Origin: UBA5189 sp040389445
Lineage (GTDB): Bacteria; Chloroflexota; Limnocylindria; Limnocylindrales; CSP1-4
Length of the DNA stretch: 64,000 nucleotides
Direction: 5' to 3'
Assembly (NCBI GenBank): GCA_040389445.1
Contig: JAZJZX010000002.1
Span: forward strand, 310,001 to 374,000
The translations under genes and the position numbers were made by a program. Below, piece after piece: positions 7,855 through 16,475 of the stretch (its first letter is position 1; every line of letters starts with the position of its first letter). The notes beneath the pieces were generated by a model. It saw nothing but the letters and a program-made list of their open reading frames with translations, was not told where the DNA came from and ran no database searches.

Positions 7855-7966
7855 GCCCGGAGAAACCGCTCCCCTTCCCGATCCATCCCGCCTGGTGCAA
7901 GCACCCTGCGTTCTGTGGTCACTGCAAGCACTGACCTGACCGTTCTGGTTCGTTGCCTCTCCGGGC
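7855..7966 (-). ncRNA. Candidate structured small RNA, copy A (CUUG-hairpin element)
   Basis: Minus strand, 7966 to 7855. Ends GCCCGGAGA and TCTCCGGGC form a perfect 9-bp helix around 94 nt, followed by GTTTTC. An inner helix CGGTC/GATCG (one G-U pair) matches CGATC/GATCG of copy B. Two hairpins carry the CUUG tip: GGTCAGTGCTTGCAGTGACC and GGTGCTTGCACC. Sequence identity to copy B is low outside short boxes while the pairing is kept, which is what an RNA under structural selection looks like. Confidence 0.6.
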
Positions 7967-7973
7967 AAGACGT

Positions 7974-8016
7974 AATGTACCCCGCCCCCGCTTGGCCCCG
8001 ATACCCACTTATCCAC
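7974..8016 (-). promoter_or_regulatory. Promoter region of structured RNA copy A
   Basis: Minus-strand TACATT (7979-7974) is 7 bases before the closing stem and GTGGATAA (8016-8009) is 42 bases before it, the same spacing as in copy B. No good -35 hexamer is seen; GTGGATAA may be an activator or upstream element. Confidence 0.45.
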
Positions 8017-8074
8017 GACTTTCGCGGTTCGGTGACCGATTTTGAGGTCCCCGTCCACAGCCCGTCCACGCAGG

Positions 8075-8100
8075 GGCGCCCGAAAGGGGCAACGGGCGCC
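8075..8100 (-). terminator. Hairpin downstream of the acyl-ACP desaturase gene
   Basis: GGCGCCC (8075-8081) pairs with GGGCGCC (8094-8100) around a 12-base loop. It lies 89 bases after the desaturase stop on the minus strand, with no U-tract, so it is a weak or Rho-dependent terminator candidate. The rest of 7,967-8,188 shows nothing beyond the RNA promoter. Confidence 0.35.
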
Positions 8101-8188
8101 AGGCCCGGCCGACACGCCGTGGTGCGCGCTGCATGATGGCGAGGCCTCGTCTTGGGTGCGCTGCGTGCCGGCGAGGCCCCGCCGACGG

Positions 8189-9133
8189 TCAGCCCGCTCG
8201 GATGACCCGCGGCGTGGTCGAGAGGGCCATCTTCTCCTCGAAGCGCTTCGCGGCCCGTTCGAGTCCTTCCAGGTGCGCCGCCAGGACCCGGCGGGCCTCC
8301 TCGGCGGCGGCATCGAGACCGCTGAGCTCAAAGACCTTCCAGTGGTTGAGAATCGGGATGAGCACCTCGTCCCGATGGATGCGGATGTCGTAGATGCCGG
8401 CCTTCGCGATCGCGGCTGCCTTCCGCAGGAATCCCGGGATGCCGTTGCCGGGCATCTGGAAGGCAAGAACCTCGGCCACGATCGCCTGGACCGCGCGCGA
8501 CGGCTGGATCTTCAGCGCGGCACCGAGGATGTCCCGGTAGAAGACCATGTGAAGGTTCTCGTCGGCGGCGATCCGGGTCATGATCCGATTCGCAACCGGA
8601 TCGTCGGAGTACTTCCCCGTGTTCTTGTGCGAGATCCGGGTCGCAAGCTCCTGGAAGGCCACGTAGGCAAGGCCCCGGAGCGTGTCGATGGTGTTTCGAT
8701 CGTAGCCGTTCTGGAGCTGCGTCATCCGTCCTCGCTCGAGGGCGATCGGATCGAGATTGCGGGTGACCGTGAGGTAGTCGCGCAGGACGATCGCGTGACG
8801 ACCTTCTTCGGCGGTCCATCGGCCGATCCAGTTGATCCAGGCCCCGTCGCCGGCCCCGAACATCCCATGGATGAGCCGGTGGTAGGAGGGCAGGTTGTCC
8901 TCCGTCAGCAGGTTGACCTCGAAGGCCGTCTGGGCCACGCCGGTCAGGCGGGGTTGGTCGGGCGTCCAGGGATCCTTGTCGAAGTCGCGCCCGAGCCGGT
9001 ATGGGATGTAGTCGTGCGGAAACCATTCCTCGGCGACCCTGGCGTGGCGGTCGTAGAGGCGGGCTGCCTCGGGCTCAAGCTCGAACAGCAGGGCTCGATC
9101 GGCGTGCAAATCGCGTGCCGGCGTGTGGGTCAT
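8189..9133 (-). CDS. Acyl-ACP desaturase, soluble diiron type
   Basis: A 314-aa member of the plant stearoyl-ACP desaturase/DesA family, which introduces a double bond into acyl-ACP using a ferritin-like diiron centre. The two helix motifs with iron ligands are clear: WTAEEGRHAIVLRDY and AADENLHMVFYRD. An earlier helix (QTAFEVNLLTEDNLPSYH) supplies the other Glu ligands. It is soluble with no membrane segments. Related enzymes are typical of high-GC Gram-positives and some Chloroflexota. It stands as a single gene, 113 bases after the 171-aa hypothetical gene. Confidence 0.85.
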   Translation of the reverse strand: MTHTPARDLHADRALLFELEPEAARLYDRHARVAEEWFPHDYIPYRLGRDFDKDPWTPDQPRLTGVAQTAFEVNLLTEDNLPSYHRLIHGMFGAGDGAWINWIGRWTAEEGRHAIVLRDYLTVTRNLDPIALERGRMTQLQNGYDRNTIDTLRGLAYVAFQELATRISHKNTGKYSDDPVANRIMTRIAADENLHMVFYRDILGAALKIQPSRAVQAIVAEVLAFQMPGNGIPGFLRKAAAIAKAGIYDIRIHRDEVLIPILNHWKVFELSGLDAAAEEARRVLAAHLEGLERAAKRFEEKMALSTTPRVIRAG

Positions 9134-9246
9134 GGGTGAGACTCCAGGGTCGAGGCCCCCGAAATGGGCGGCGTCACATCGACCTGCGTGCCTTCAGGGT
9201 ACCCGGGCTCGGGAATCCAGCCCGTGGAAAGCATGCGGCCCTGCAT

Positions 9247-9762
9247 CTACTCCTCGAGGGCCCACTCCTCCGACTCGCTCAGGATCGGCAGGCCGCGAGC
9301 ATCGGCGGCAGGTCCGACACTCCCCTCCCCGACCAGGACCTGCCTGGAGATTGGAAGGAAGTCGAGATCGACGACCACCACGTGGATCGACGATTGCCCT
9401 GGCGCCCGGACCCGCGCCGCGGCGATTTCCGGGATCGGGCTTCCGGCGACCCGCAACTCGTGGGCTGCACTCCAGGGAAGGGAGATCGGGCGGACCCCGC
9501 TGCGCGTCACGACGTTGCCCTCGACGCGCGTTCCGGCGGGTTCAGGGTGCAGCGTGAGCATGCCGCTGGGTCCCGTCAGCTCGAGACGGCTGAACCACCC
9601 TCGGGCATCGACTTCGAGGAGCAGGTCCAGGACGATCGTCTCCCCTTGATCGACGGTCAGCGAGCGCAGGCGGCGCCCGCTTCGGCCCTCGGCCACCGAC
9701 CACAAAAGCGTGGTTCCGTCCGGGAGGAGACCCCTGCCCGCGCGGCGGAGCCAGGCCCTCAC
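9247..9762 (-). CDS. Hypothetical protein downstream of hflX
   Basis: A 171-aa protein not recognised. It begins with GTG overlapping the hflX stop by 4 bases (GTGA), so it is coupled to the miaB-miaA-hflX operon. The sequence is beta-rich with a run of hydrophobic strands (ETIVLDLLLEVDARGWFSRLEL, SIHVVVVDLDFLPI); no signal peptide or membrane segment is seen. A glycolipid-binding-like beta barrel is possible but unproven. Confidence 0.6.
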   Translation of the reverse strand: MRAWLRRAGRGLLPDGTTLLWSVAEGRSGRRLRSLTVDQGETIVLDLLLEVDARGWFSRLELTGPSGMLTLHPEPAGTRVEGNVVTRSGVRPISLPWSAAHELRVAGSPIPEIAAARVRAPGQSSIHVVVVDLDFLPISRQVLVGEGSVGPAADARGLPILSESEEWALEE

Positions 9763-11114
9763 GTGGTGGCGGCGAGATCGGCGCCTTCGAGCGTATCCGT
9801 CCAGAGGGATGCCACCCGCTCGAGCTCGATCGCCAGGACGGGGGCCACGCGACCGGTGACCCGGACGTCTCGAGCCTGGTAATCGAGCTCGATGGTCCCC
9901 CGCTCCCGGATCCGGGCGAGCAGCTCACCGGCGGTGTACGGGACGTGGACGTCGATTTCCACCCAGAGCGAGGCGAGCAGGGCCGACAACGCCCCCTTGA
10001 GCGTCTCCATGCCGTACCCGGTGAGCGCGGAGACGAACACGGACGTGGCGATGGCCGGCGCCGGGGTATCGCCATCGCGTGCAGCCGGATCGAGGAGGTC
10101 GGCCTTGTTGAAGACGACGAGTCGGGGCTTCCCGCCGGCGCCGAGATCATCGAGGACGGACTGGACGGTGGCTCGGTGTTCCGCGAAGTGGGCATCGGAG
10201 GCATCGACGACCTCGAGCAGGACGTCGGCGCGATTGACCTCCTCGAGCGTGGCCCGGAACGCATCCACGAGCTGATGGGGCAGCTTGTGGATGAAGCCCA
10301 CGGTGTCGGTCACGATCGCCGCCTGTCCGTCGCCCAGCTTCACCTGACGGCTGGTGGGGTCCAGGGTCGCAAACAGCTTGTCCTCGGCCAGGGCCACCAC
10401 GGAGCCGACGAGCGTGTTGAGGAGCGTGGACTTGCCGGCGTTCGTGTAGCCCACGATCCCGACCGTCGCCAGGAGCCGCCGGTCGCGACCCCGCGCCGTC
10501 GTCTCACGATTCTGGCGCACCTCGTCGACGCGCTCCTTCATCTTCTTGATCCGTTCCCGGATCAGACGCCGGTCCGTCTCCAGCTGACTCTCGCCGGGGC
10601 CGCGCGTCCCGATCCCGCCGCCCGTCCGCGAAAGATGGGTCCACAGCCGGGTCAGGCGAGGCAGCTGGTATTCGAGCTGGGCCAGCTCCACCTGGAGGCG
10701 GCCCTCGTGGGTCCGCGCATGCTGGGCAAAGATGTCCAGGATCAGCCGGCTCCGATCGATGACCTTGACGTTCAGCAGGCCTTCGAGCGCCTTCTGCTGG
10801 CTCGGGGAGAGCTCGTCGTCCGTGACGAGGAGGTCAAACCGGGTCTCGTTCTTCGCCGCGACGAGCTCTTCCGCCTTGCCCTTGCCAACGTACCAGTTCG
10901 GATCGATGTGGCGCCGGTTCTGCCATTCCGCGCCCACCACCTCGGCGCCCGCCGTCGTCACGAGGTTGGCGAGTTCGACAAGAGATTCCTCGGCAGTCCA
11001 GCCGGCGTCGGAGCCGGTATCGACGGCGACCAGGAACGCCTTCTCGACGGGTGGCGACAGGTCTATGGAGGCGGTCTTCGACACGGCCGGAGGATACGCG
11101 GACCCGGCGATCAA
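9759..11114 (-). CDS. hflX: Ribosome-associated GTPase HflX
   Basis: A 451-aa HflX GTPase that acts on stalled or heat-damaged ribosomes. The N-terminal HflX domain includes DPNWYVGKGKAEEL; the middle has the family signature GTRGPGESQLETDRR and a coiled helix; the G domain has the P-loop GYTNAGKSTLLN, DTVGFIHKLP (G3) and FNKADLL (G4). The listed start is a TTG overlapping the miaA stop (TTGA); a GTG ten codons later is an alternative. The miaB-miaA-hflX order is a common arrangement. Confidence 0.9.
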   Translation of the reverse strand: MIAGSAYPPAVSKTASIDLSPPVEKAFLVAVDTGSDAGWTAEESLVELANLVTTAGAEVVGAEWQNRRHIDPNWYVGKGKAEELVAAKNETRFDLLVTDDELSPSQQKALEGLLNVKVIDRSRLILDIFAQHARTHEGRLQVELAQLEYQLPRLTRLWTHLSRTGGGIGTRGPGESQLETDRRLIRERIKKMKERVDEVRQNRETTARGRDRRLLATVGIVGYTNAGKSTLLNTLVGSVVALAEDKLFATLDPTSRQVKLGDGQAAIVTDTVGFIHKLPHQLVDAFRATLEEVNRADVLLEVVDASDAHFAEHRATVQSVLDDLGAGGKPRLVVFNKADLLDPAARDGDTPAPAIATSVFVSALTGYGMETLKGALSALLASLWVEIDVHVPYTAGELLARIRERGTIELDYQARDVRVTGRVAPVLAIELERVASLWTDTLEGADLAATT

Positions 11115-12061
11115 CGCCGCGCGGCGCCGATCTCCACCAGGCGGCGAGCGGCTGCGACGGTCATCGCGTCGAGCGCCGGATCGGTGGCTCGGTGCCAGAC
11201 GACGTCCGGTTCACCGCGGAACCAGCTGCGCTGCCGCTTGGCAAATGCCAGGTTCCGTCGGGCATCCTCGGTGATGGCCGCCTCGCGCGTCATCGTTCCA
11301 GCGAGGACGGCCCAGGCTTCGCGATACCCGATCGCGCTGAAGGCGGGCAGGCCGGGATCGAATCGACCGCGGAGCGCGCGTGCCTCGTCGATCAGACCGG
11401 CATCGAACTGCGCTCGCGCCCGCCGACCGATCCACGACGCCTGCGTGGCGGCGTCGAGATGCAGGCCCAGCCAGCTCAGCGGGCCACCGTACCCGCGCGG
11501 CAACGGCAGCGCGCCCCGGCCACCGTCGATCAGGGCGATCTCCAATGCCCGAACCACGCGACGCGGGTTCCTGAGATCCACCTGATCGGCTCGAAGCGGG
11601 GCCAGCGCACGCAGACGCGCCACGAGGGGCGCCAGGCCTTCGGCCTGCAGCTCCGCTTCCAGGCGGGCACGCAGGACGGCATCGGACGGCAGGGCCGCCG
11701 TATCGATGCCGCGCGCGATCGCGCGCAGGTACAGGCCGGTTCCACCGACCAGGATGGCCAGGCCGCCGGCATCCGTGATCGCGGGCAGGGCCGCGTCGAC
11801 GTGGTCGACGAAGTCCGCGAGCGAGAAGGCCGCGTCCGGCTCCACCAGGTCCAGGCCGTGGTGCGGCACGCCGGCACGCTCGGCTACGGTCGCCTTGGCC
11901 GTTGCGATGTCCAGCCCGCGATAGACCTGGCGGGAATCGGCCGAGATGATCTCCGCCGGGATACCCGATGCGCGCAGCGCCAGAGCCGTCCGGATGGCCA
12001 GACCCGTCTTGCCTGTCGCCGTGGAGCCTGCGATCACGAGGAGGGGTGGAGCGAGCGTCAC
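11111..12061 (-). CDS. miaA: tRNA dimethylallyltransferase MiaA
   Basis: A 316-aa enzyme adding the isopentenyl group to A37 of tRNAs reading UNN codons. The P-loop GSTATGKTGLA and the block IISADSRQVYRGLDIATAK are seen, followed by HHGLDLVEP and LVGGTGLYLRA. The GTG start at 12061 overlaps the miaB stop (GTGA); longer in-frame starts lie inside miaB. MiaB then methylthiolates the same base, so the two genes form one pathway. Confidence 0.92.
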   Translation of the reverse strand: MTLAPPLLVIAGSTATGKTGLAIRTALALRASGIPAEIISADSRQVYRGLDIATAKATVAERAGVPHHGLDLVEPDAAFSLADFVDHVDAALPAITDAGGLAILVGGTGLYLRAIARGIDTAALPSDAVLRARLEAELQAEGLAPLVARLRALAPLRADQVDLRNPRRVVRALEIALIDGGRGALPLPRGYGGPLSWLGLHLDAATQASWIGRRARAQFDAGLIDEARALRGRFDPGLPAFSAIGYREAWAVLAGTMTREAAITEDARRNLAFAKRQRSWFRGEPDVVWHRATDPALDAMTVAAARRLVEIGAARR

Positions 12062-13707
12062 CCGACGGGCGTGCCTCGGAGCGCATACGGGCCCGCATGG
12101 TCGATGCGAACCGGCACGAGATTGCCGATCCATTCCGCGCGGCCGGCGAGATGGACGAGCTTGTTGCCGCGAGTTCGCCCGGACAGGGCGACCTCTCCCG
12201 GTCCGGGCTGGACGCCCCGCAACGGGCTCCCCTCCGTTGGCGTCGGCTCGTCATGGTCGTGCGAACGCTCCCGCGAGACCATGTCCACCAGCACTTCGAC
12301 GTCACGGCCGAGCCACGCGCGATTGCGTTCGAGACCGATCGGCTCCTGGAGCGCGAGCAGGGCATTGAGGCGGCGACGCTTCTCCGGCGCCGGGACGTCG
12401 TCGGCGAGATGCGTGGCGGGAGTGCCGGGCCGCTCCGAATAGGCGGCCGCGAAGACCTGGTCGTAGCGGACGTTCGCCATGAAGGCCAGGGTTCGCTCGA
12501 ACTGCTCCTCGGTTTCGCCGCAGAACCCGACGATGACGTCGGTGCTCACGGTGATGTCGGGGACGGCGGCCCGGATCTTGTCGAGCCGCTCGAGGTAGTG
12601 CTCGATCGAATACTGGCGCCCCATGCGCCGAAGGACCTCGTCATCTCCGGATTGGACCGGGAGATGGAGCGATTCGCACAGGGACGGGCAGTCCGCCATG
12701 GCCTCGATCAACCGATCGGACAGATCCCAGGGGTGGGAGGTGATGAATCGGAGGCGCGGGATGGCCGGAGTGCCATCGGCGCCGGTGATGCCGTCGATGG
12801 CCCGGATGAGCTCGGCCAGGTCCGGCTTCGAGCCGAGGTCAAGACGTCGACCGGCCCATCGCTCGGTCCGGATGTGCCCAAAACGCGGGTCCGGCGCGAG
12901 ATCGTGACCGTAGGAGTTGACGTTCTGCCCCAGGAGCGTGACCTCACGGAATCCGGACGCCGCAATGGCCCGCGCCTCGTCGACGATCTCGTCGAAGGGA
13001 CGGCTCCGCTCGGGGCCGCGGCTGAACGGCACGATGCAGTAGGTGCAGGTCTTGTCGCAGCCGTAGATGATCGGGAGCCAGGCCGACACGCTCGACGAGC
13101 GTTGTACGGAACCTGTGGCGACCGCGGCGGCCCGTGTCGTGGCGAGGTGATCGGCGACGCCGACCACCGTCCGGCCGACGACGGTGGTGGCCCCCACGAC
13201 CCCCACCGGCGCCTGGGCCGATGCCAGGCCGAGGCGATCCAGGAGCTCGGGCTCCTCGTCGGGTCGGAGGAACAGGTCCACTGCCGGATATCTTCGTTCC
13301 AGACCATCGCGATCGCGCTCCCGGACGGCACATCCGGTCAGGACGACGCGCATCGAGGGGTTCGCATCCTTCAGGCGCTGGAGATGCCCCTGCCGTCCGA
13401 TGACCTTGGTCTCGGCAAGTTCGCGAATCGCACAGGTGTTGATGACCACGAGGTCGGCATCGTCCATCGAGGGCGCTTCCGTGGCTCCGGCCATGAGCAG
13501 CCGTCCGGCCATCTCCTCGGAATCGCTCCGGTTCATCTGACAGCCGAGCGTCCAGACGAAGAACTGCGGGAGGGCCCGCGGTTCGGGACGGAATTCGCCG
13601 AGCCGGGCGTCCTCCGGCGCCATCGCGGGGCGGGCCGCGGATGGTGATGGTGGCGCTATCTCGAGCATGGGAAGCGCCGCTCGTCCCGGGCGCCGAGAGT
13701 CGATCAT
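12058..13707 (-). CDS. miaB: tRNA-2-methylthio-N6-dimethylallyladenosine synthase MiaB
   Basis: A 549-aa radical-SAM methylthiotransferase acting on i6A37 of tRNA. The N-terminal domain holds the three cysteines of the auxiliary Fe-S cluster (TLGCQMN, NTCAIRE, LTGCAVRE). The radical-SAM motif is YGCDKTCTYCIVPFSRG. A C-terminal TRAM-like RNA-binding region follows. The protein has an unconserved N-terminal extension of about 45 residues if the ATG at 13707 is used; an ATG at 13668 is possible. A -10-like TATCGT ends 6 bases before 13707, supporting that start as leaderless. Confidence 0.9.
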   Translation of the reverse strand: MIDSRRPGRAALPMLEIAPPSPSAARPAMAPEDARLGEFRPEPRALPQFFVWTLGCQMNRSDSEEMAGRLLMAGATEAPSMDDADLVVINTCAIRELAETKVIGRQGHLQRLKDANPSMRVVLTGCAVRERDRDGLERRYPAVDLFLRPDEEPELLDRLGLASAQAPVGVVGATTVVGRTVVGVADHLATTRAAAVATGSVQRSSSVSAWLPIIYGCDKTCTYCIVPFSRGPERSRPFDEIVDEARAIAASGFREVTLLGQNVNSYGHDLAPDPRFGHIRTERWAGRRLDLGSKPDLAELIRAIDGITGADGTPAIPRLRFITSHPWDLSDRLIEAMADCPSLCESLHLPVQSGDDEVLRRMGRQYSIEHYLERLDKIRAAVPDITVSTDVIVGFCGETEEQFERTLAFMANVRYDQVFAAAYSERPGTPATHLADDVPAPEKRRRLNALLALQEPIGLERNRAWLGRDVEVLVDMVSRERSHDHDEPTPTEGSPLRGVQPGPGEVALSGRTRGNKLVHLAGRAEWIGNLVPVRIDHAGPYALRGTPVG

Positions 13708-13713
13708 CGGGAG

Positions 13714-13721
13714 ACGATACC
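13714..13721. promoter_or_regulatory. Shared, nearly palindromic -10 region for divergent miaB and terC
   Basis: ACGATACC gives GATACC on the plus strand, 8 bases before the terC GTG, and TATCGT on the minus strand, 6 bases before the miaB ATG. No convincing -35 hexamer is seen for either. If correct, both mRNAs would be leaderless and the two promoters mutually exclusive. Confidence 0.35.
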
Positions 13722-13729
13722 CTTTCGCG

Positions 13730-14521
13730 GTGGAACTGCTCACGAGCCCCGAAACCTGGATTGCCCTGCTCACGCTTACGGTCCTCGAGATCGTGCTCGG
13801 GATCGACAACATCGTCTTCATCTCGATCCTGACCGGCAAGTTGCCCCTCGCGCAGCAGGCGCGCGCCCGGACGATCGGCCTCGGCCTGGCCATGGGCATG
13901 CGGATCCTGCTCCTCCTGACGATCTCGTGGGTCATCGGTCTCACGGCGCCGCTACTCACCCTGCTCGGTCAGGAGCTGTCCGGACGCGATCTCATCCTCA
14001 TCGGCGGCGGAATGTTCCTCCTTGCCAAGGCGACGCTGGAGATTCACGAGACCCTCGAAGGCGAGGACTCGCACTCGGTAGCGCGGGGCAGCGCGTCCTT
14101 CGGCGCCGTCCTGGTGCAGATCGCCCTGCTCGACGTCGTGTTCTCGCTCGACTCGGTGATCACCGCCGTCGGCATGGCCGACGAGGTCCTGGTGATGATC
14201 GCCGCCGTCGTCATTGCGATCGGGGTCATGCTCATTGCCGCCGGCCCGCTGGCCGCGTTCGTGGCGCGCCACCCGACCGTGAAGATGCTCGCCCTGAGCT
14301 TCCTCCTGTTGATCGGCATGTCCCTGGTGGCCGACGGCCTCGACCTGCACGTCCCCAAGGGCTACGTCTACTTCGCGATGGGCTTCTCGGTCTTCGTCGA
14401 GATGCTCAACCTGCGACTTCGGCGCGCTGAGCCGCCGATCCACCTGCGGCCCACGTTCCTCAAGGAGCGGGTCGCTGAGGAGCCCGGTTCGGAGGGGACT
14501 CTCCCGCAACCCCGGGCCTGA
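13730..14521 (+). CDS. TerC-family integral membrane protein
   Basis: A 263-aa TerC/Alx-type membrane protein with about seven hydrophobic segments. The family hallmarks are the two acidic intramembrane motifs LEIVLGIDNIVFISI near the N-terminus and LLDVVFSLDSVITAVG in the middle. Members are linked to metal (Mn or Ca) efflux and exoenzyme metallation; tellurite resistance itself is not implied. Start GTG at 13730 (VELLTSPETWIALLTL). It converges on the PHP gene with a 31-base gap. Confidence 0.85.
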   Translation: MELLTSPETWIALLTLTVLEIVLGIDNIVFISILTGKLPLAQQARARTIGLGLAMGMRILLLLTISWVIGLTAPLLTLLGQELSGRDLILIGGGMFLLAKATLEIHETLEGEDSHSVARGSASFGAVLVQIALLDVVFSLDSVITAVGMADEVLVMIAAVVIAIGVMLIAAGPLAAFVARHPTVKMLALSFLLLIGMSLVADGLDLHVPKGYVYFAMGFSVFVEMLNLRLRRAEPPIHLRPTFLKERVAEEPGSEGTLPQPRA

Positions 14522-14552
14522 TCCCCTCCCCGATCAGCGACCCAGCGCGGGC

Positions 14553-15458
14553 TCAGCGCGCCAGCGCGGCACGCACGCGATCGCCGACCGCGTCCGGCAG
14601 GTCGAGCCAGGCGTGCGCCTCACCGTACGTTTCCTGGTCGCCGTGGTAGTCCGTGCCGCCCGTCGCCACGAGGCCGAACCCGCTCGCGACGGCCTTCATC
14701 GAGGCGACGGTGGGAGCGTCGAACGTCCGGTAGTACACCTCGAGGCCGCCGAGCCCGGCATCCTGCAACTCCCGGATCACCTCCGGGCGATACGGAGCCT
14801 CCGAGAAGTGGGCCAGGGACGCGAGCCCGCCTGCGGCCCGGATGGCGCGGATGGCCTCGATCGGTCCGAGCCCTTCCCGCGGCACGTAGCCCGGGCGCCC
14901 GCGCGACAGGTAGCGATCGAAGGCTTCCTCCACACTCGTGACGTAGCCGCTCGCGATCATGGCCCGGGCGACGCGCGGCCGACCCAGCGCGTCATCGTCA
15001 CCGGTGGCCGGGAGGGCTTCGAGGGCGTTGTCGATCGGCCGTCCGATCGACGCGAGCTGCGCCACCATGAGGTCGAATCGCATCCGGCGTCGCTCCCGCT
15101 GGAGGGCAAGCGTGGCCTCCAGCCCCTCGTCGTCGGGATCCACGCCGAGTCCGAGGACGTGGACCTCGCTCTCGCGCAGGTCGGGCCGGTCAGTCACGGC
15201 GTTCAACTCGATCCCCGGCATGAGTTCGAGGCCGGCGGGACACACGCCCGCGGCGAGGACTTCCCGCACGCCGGCCAGGGTGTCGTGATCGGTGATGGCC
15301 AGGAGCCGGACACCGGCGGCTGCCGCGGCTGCGACGAGCGCCGCCGGCTCGAGGAGCCCGTCGGATCGAGTGGAATGGGTGTGAAGGTCGACGGTGGCCG
15401 GGCCCGAGGGCCGAACCGGCTTGCCGGACAGGTCGTGGCGTCGCCGCCGCGCCACCAC
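14553..15458 (-). CDS. PHP-domain phosphoesterase (RNase AM/YciV-like)
   Basis: A 301-aa PHP-domain metal-dependent phosphoesterase. Metal ligands are visible in DLHTHSTRSDG, AITDHDTLAG, GIELNA, the mid-protein LAHFSEAP and the C-terminal GGTDYHGD. This matches the TrpH/YciV group, which hydrolyse 3',5'-nucleoside bisphosphates or trim RNA 5' ends. The GTG at 15458 starts 2 bases after the ymdB stop; the frame extends upstream into ymdB without justification. The pairing with ymdB and rny suggests a nucleotide or RNA turnover role. Confidence 0.85.
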   Translation of the reverse strand: MVARRRRHDLSGKPVRPSGPATVDLHTHSTRSDGLLEPAALVAAAAAAGVRLLAITDHDTLAGVREVLAAGVCPAGLELMPGIELNAVTDRPDLRESEVHVLGLGVDPDDEGLEATLALQRERRRMRFDLMVAQLASIGRPIDNALEALPATGDDDALGRPRVARAMIASGYVTSVEEAFDRYLSRGRPGYVPREGLGPIEAIRAIRAAGGLASLAHFSEAPYRPEVIRELQDAGLGGLEVYYRTFDAPTVASMKAVASGFGLVATGGTDYHGDQETYGEAHAWLDLPDAVGDRVRAALAR

Positions 15459-15460
15459 GC

Positions 15461-16246
15461 TCAGGCCTCGTGGAGCCGCGAGATACGCTCCATGGCGAGG
15501 GCGCGACCGGTTGCGGGGTCGAGGTCGACCTGGAGTGCGTTCAGGATCACCGGACCCTCGCCGACCGCGAACCGGGTGGGCAGGGCATTGATGAACCGGG
15601 GAAGCACGGTCCGGGGATCGAACCCGATCACGCTCCAGATCGGCCCGGTCATGCCCAGATCCGTCTGGTAGGCCGTGCCGCCCGGAAGGATCCGCTCGTC
15701 GCCGGTGACGACGTGGGTGTGCGTCCCCACCACGACCGAAACGCGCCCGTCGAGGTACAGCCCCAGGGCGTTCTTCTCCGAGGTGATCTCGCAGTGAAAG
15801 TCGACGAGGCGAACCGGTGGCAGCGCTTCGGACGATTCGTCCAGCAGGCGGTCCGCCTCGGTGAACGGGTTGTCGATCGGCTGCATGAAGGTCCGACCCT
15901 GGAGATTGATCACCGCAAGATCCGTCCCGTCGAGGGCCTGGTAGACGCCCCAGCCACGACCCGGCACGTCGTGGGTTCCGTAGTTCAACGGCCGCAGGAT
16001 CCGGTCGTTCCGCTCGAGCGATTCGTAGATCTCGCGCTTGTCCCAGATGTGGTTGCCGGATGTGATGACGTCCACGCCGTGGGCGAAGAGCGCATCTGCC
16101 GTGGACGCGGTCAGGCCCATCCCGCCGGCGAGGTTCTCCCCGTTGGCGGTCACGAAGTCGACGCCCCGTTCGTGGCGCAGATCCGGAAGGATCGCCTCGA
16201 GCGCCAGTCGACCGGGCTTGCCGATCACGTCGCCGATCAGAAGCAC
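15461..16246 (-). CDS. ymdB: TIGR00282/YmdB family metallophosphoesterase
   Basis: A 261-aa metallophosphoesterase of the YmdB family (2',3'-cyclic-nucleotide phosphodiesterase in Bacillus, affecting RNase Y-dependent processes). Motifs: LLIGDVIGKPGR, NGENLAGGMGLT, SGNHIWDKREI, DFHCEITSEKNALG and GTHTHVVTGDE, which supply the dimetal ligands. The GTG at 16246 gives the usual family length and is the only plausible start close to the conserved core. The open frame continues past it into the integrated element, an artefact of the insertion. Before insertion this gene followed rny by about 85 bases, as in Bacillus. Confidence 0.88.
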   Translation of the reverse strand: MLLIGDVIGKPGRLALEAILPDLRHERGVDFVTANGENLAGGMGLTASTADALFAHGVDVITSGNHIWDKREIYESLERNDRILRPLNYGTHDVPGRGWGVYQALDGTDLAVINLQGRTFMQPIDNPFTEADRLLDESSEALPPVRLVDFHCEITSEKNALGLYLDGRVSVVVGTHTHVVTGDERILPGGTAYQTDLGMTGPIWSVIGFDPRTVLPRFINALPTRFAVGEGPVILNALQVDLDPATGRALAMERISRLHEA

Positions 16247-16331
16247 ACGGCAGGACCCGGCCGGGCGCGGCGCGTTGCCGTTCGGCGGATTTCCGAGCCG
16301 AACCCGTCCTGCCTGTCCGCCCTGGATGTCT

Positions 16332-16345
16332 ACTTCGCGTACTCC
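16332..16345. repeat. Attachment site, left copy (attL)
   Basis: ACTTCGCGTACTCC, identical to 25120-25133. On the minus strand the flanking host bases continue GGAGTACGCGAAGT-AG, so in the empty site rny would end with TAG. Confidence 0.8.
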
Positions 16346-16369
16346 GCACTCGTGCGTGCAGACGCACTT

Positions 16370-16391
16370 GTGCAGCATCGGTGCAGCATCG
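16370..16391 (+). repeat. Integrase arm-type repeats, left
   Basis: Two tandem copies of GTGCAGCATCG (16370-16380 and 16381-16391), starting 25 bases inside attL. The same 11-mer occurs near the right end. The second copy runs into TGATACACT, a possible extended -10 box for the integrase. Confidence 0.6.
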
Positions 16392-16475
16392 TGATACACT
16401 CCTGCACGGTAGCGCGGCAGTCCGACCGTTGGCCGATCGGACCGACTCGCGCTCGGACTCGGAAAGGACCGAGCC

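Noticed and set aside
7039..7966. Retron-like or transposon-end interpretation of the paired RNA elements
   Set aside because: No reverse transcriptase or transposase is nearby, and the elements are in direct orientation with independent promoters.
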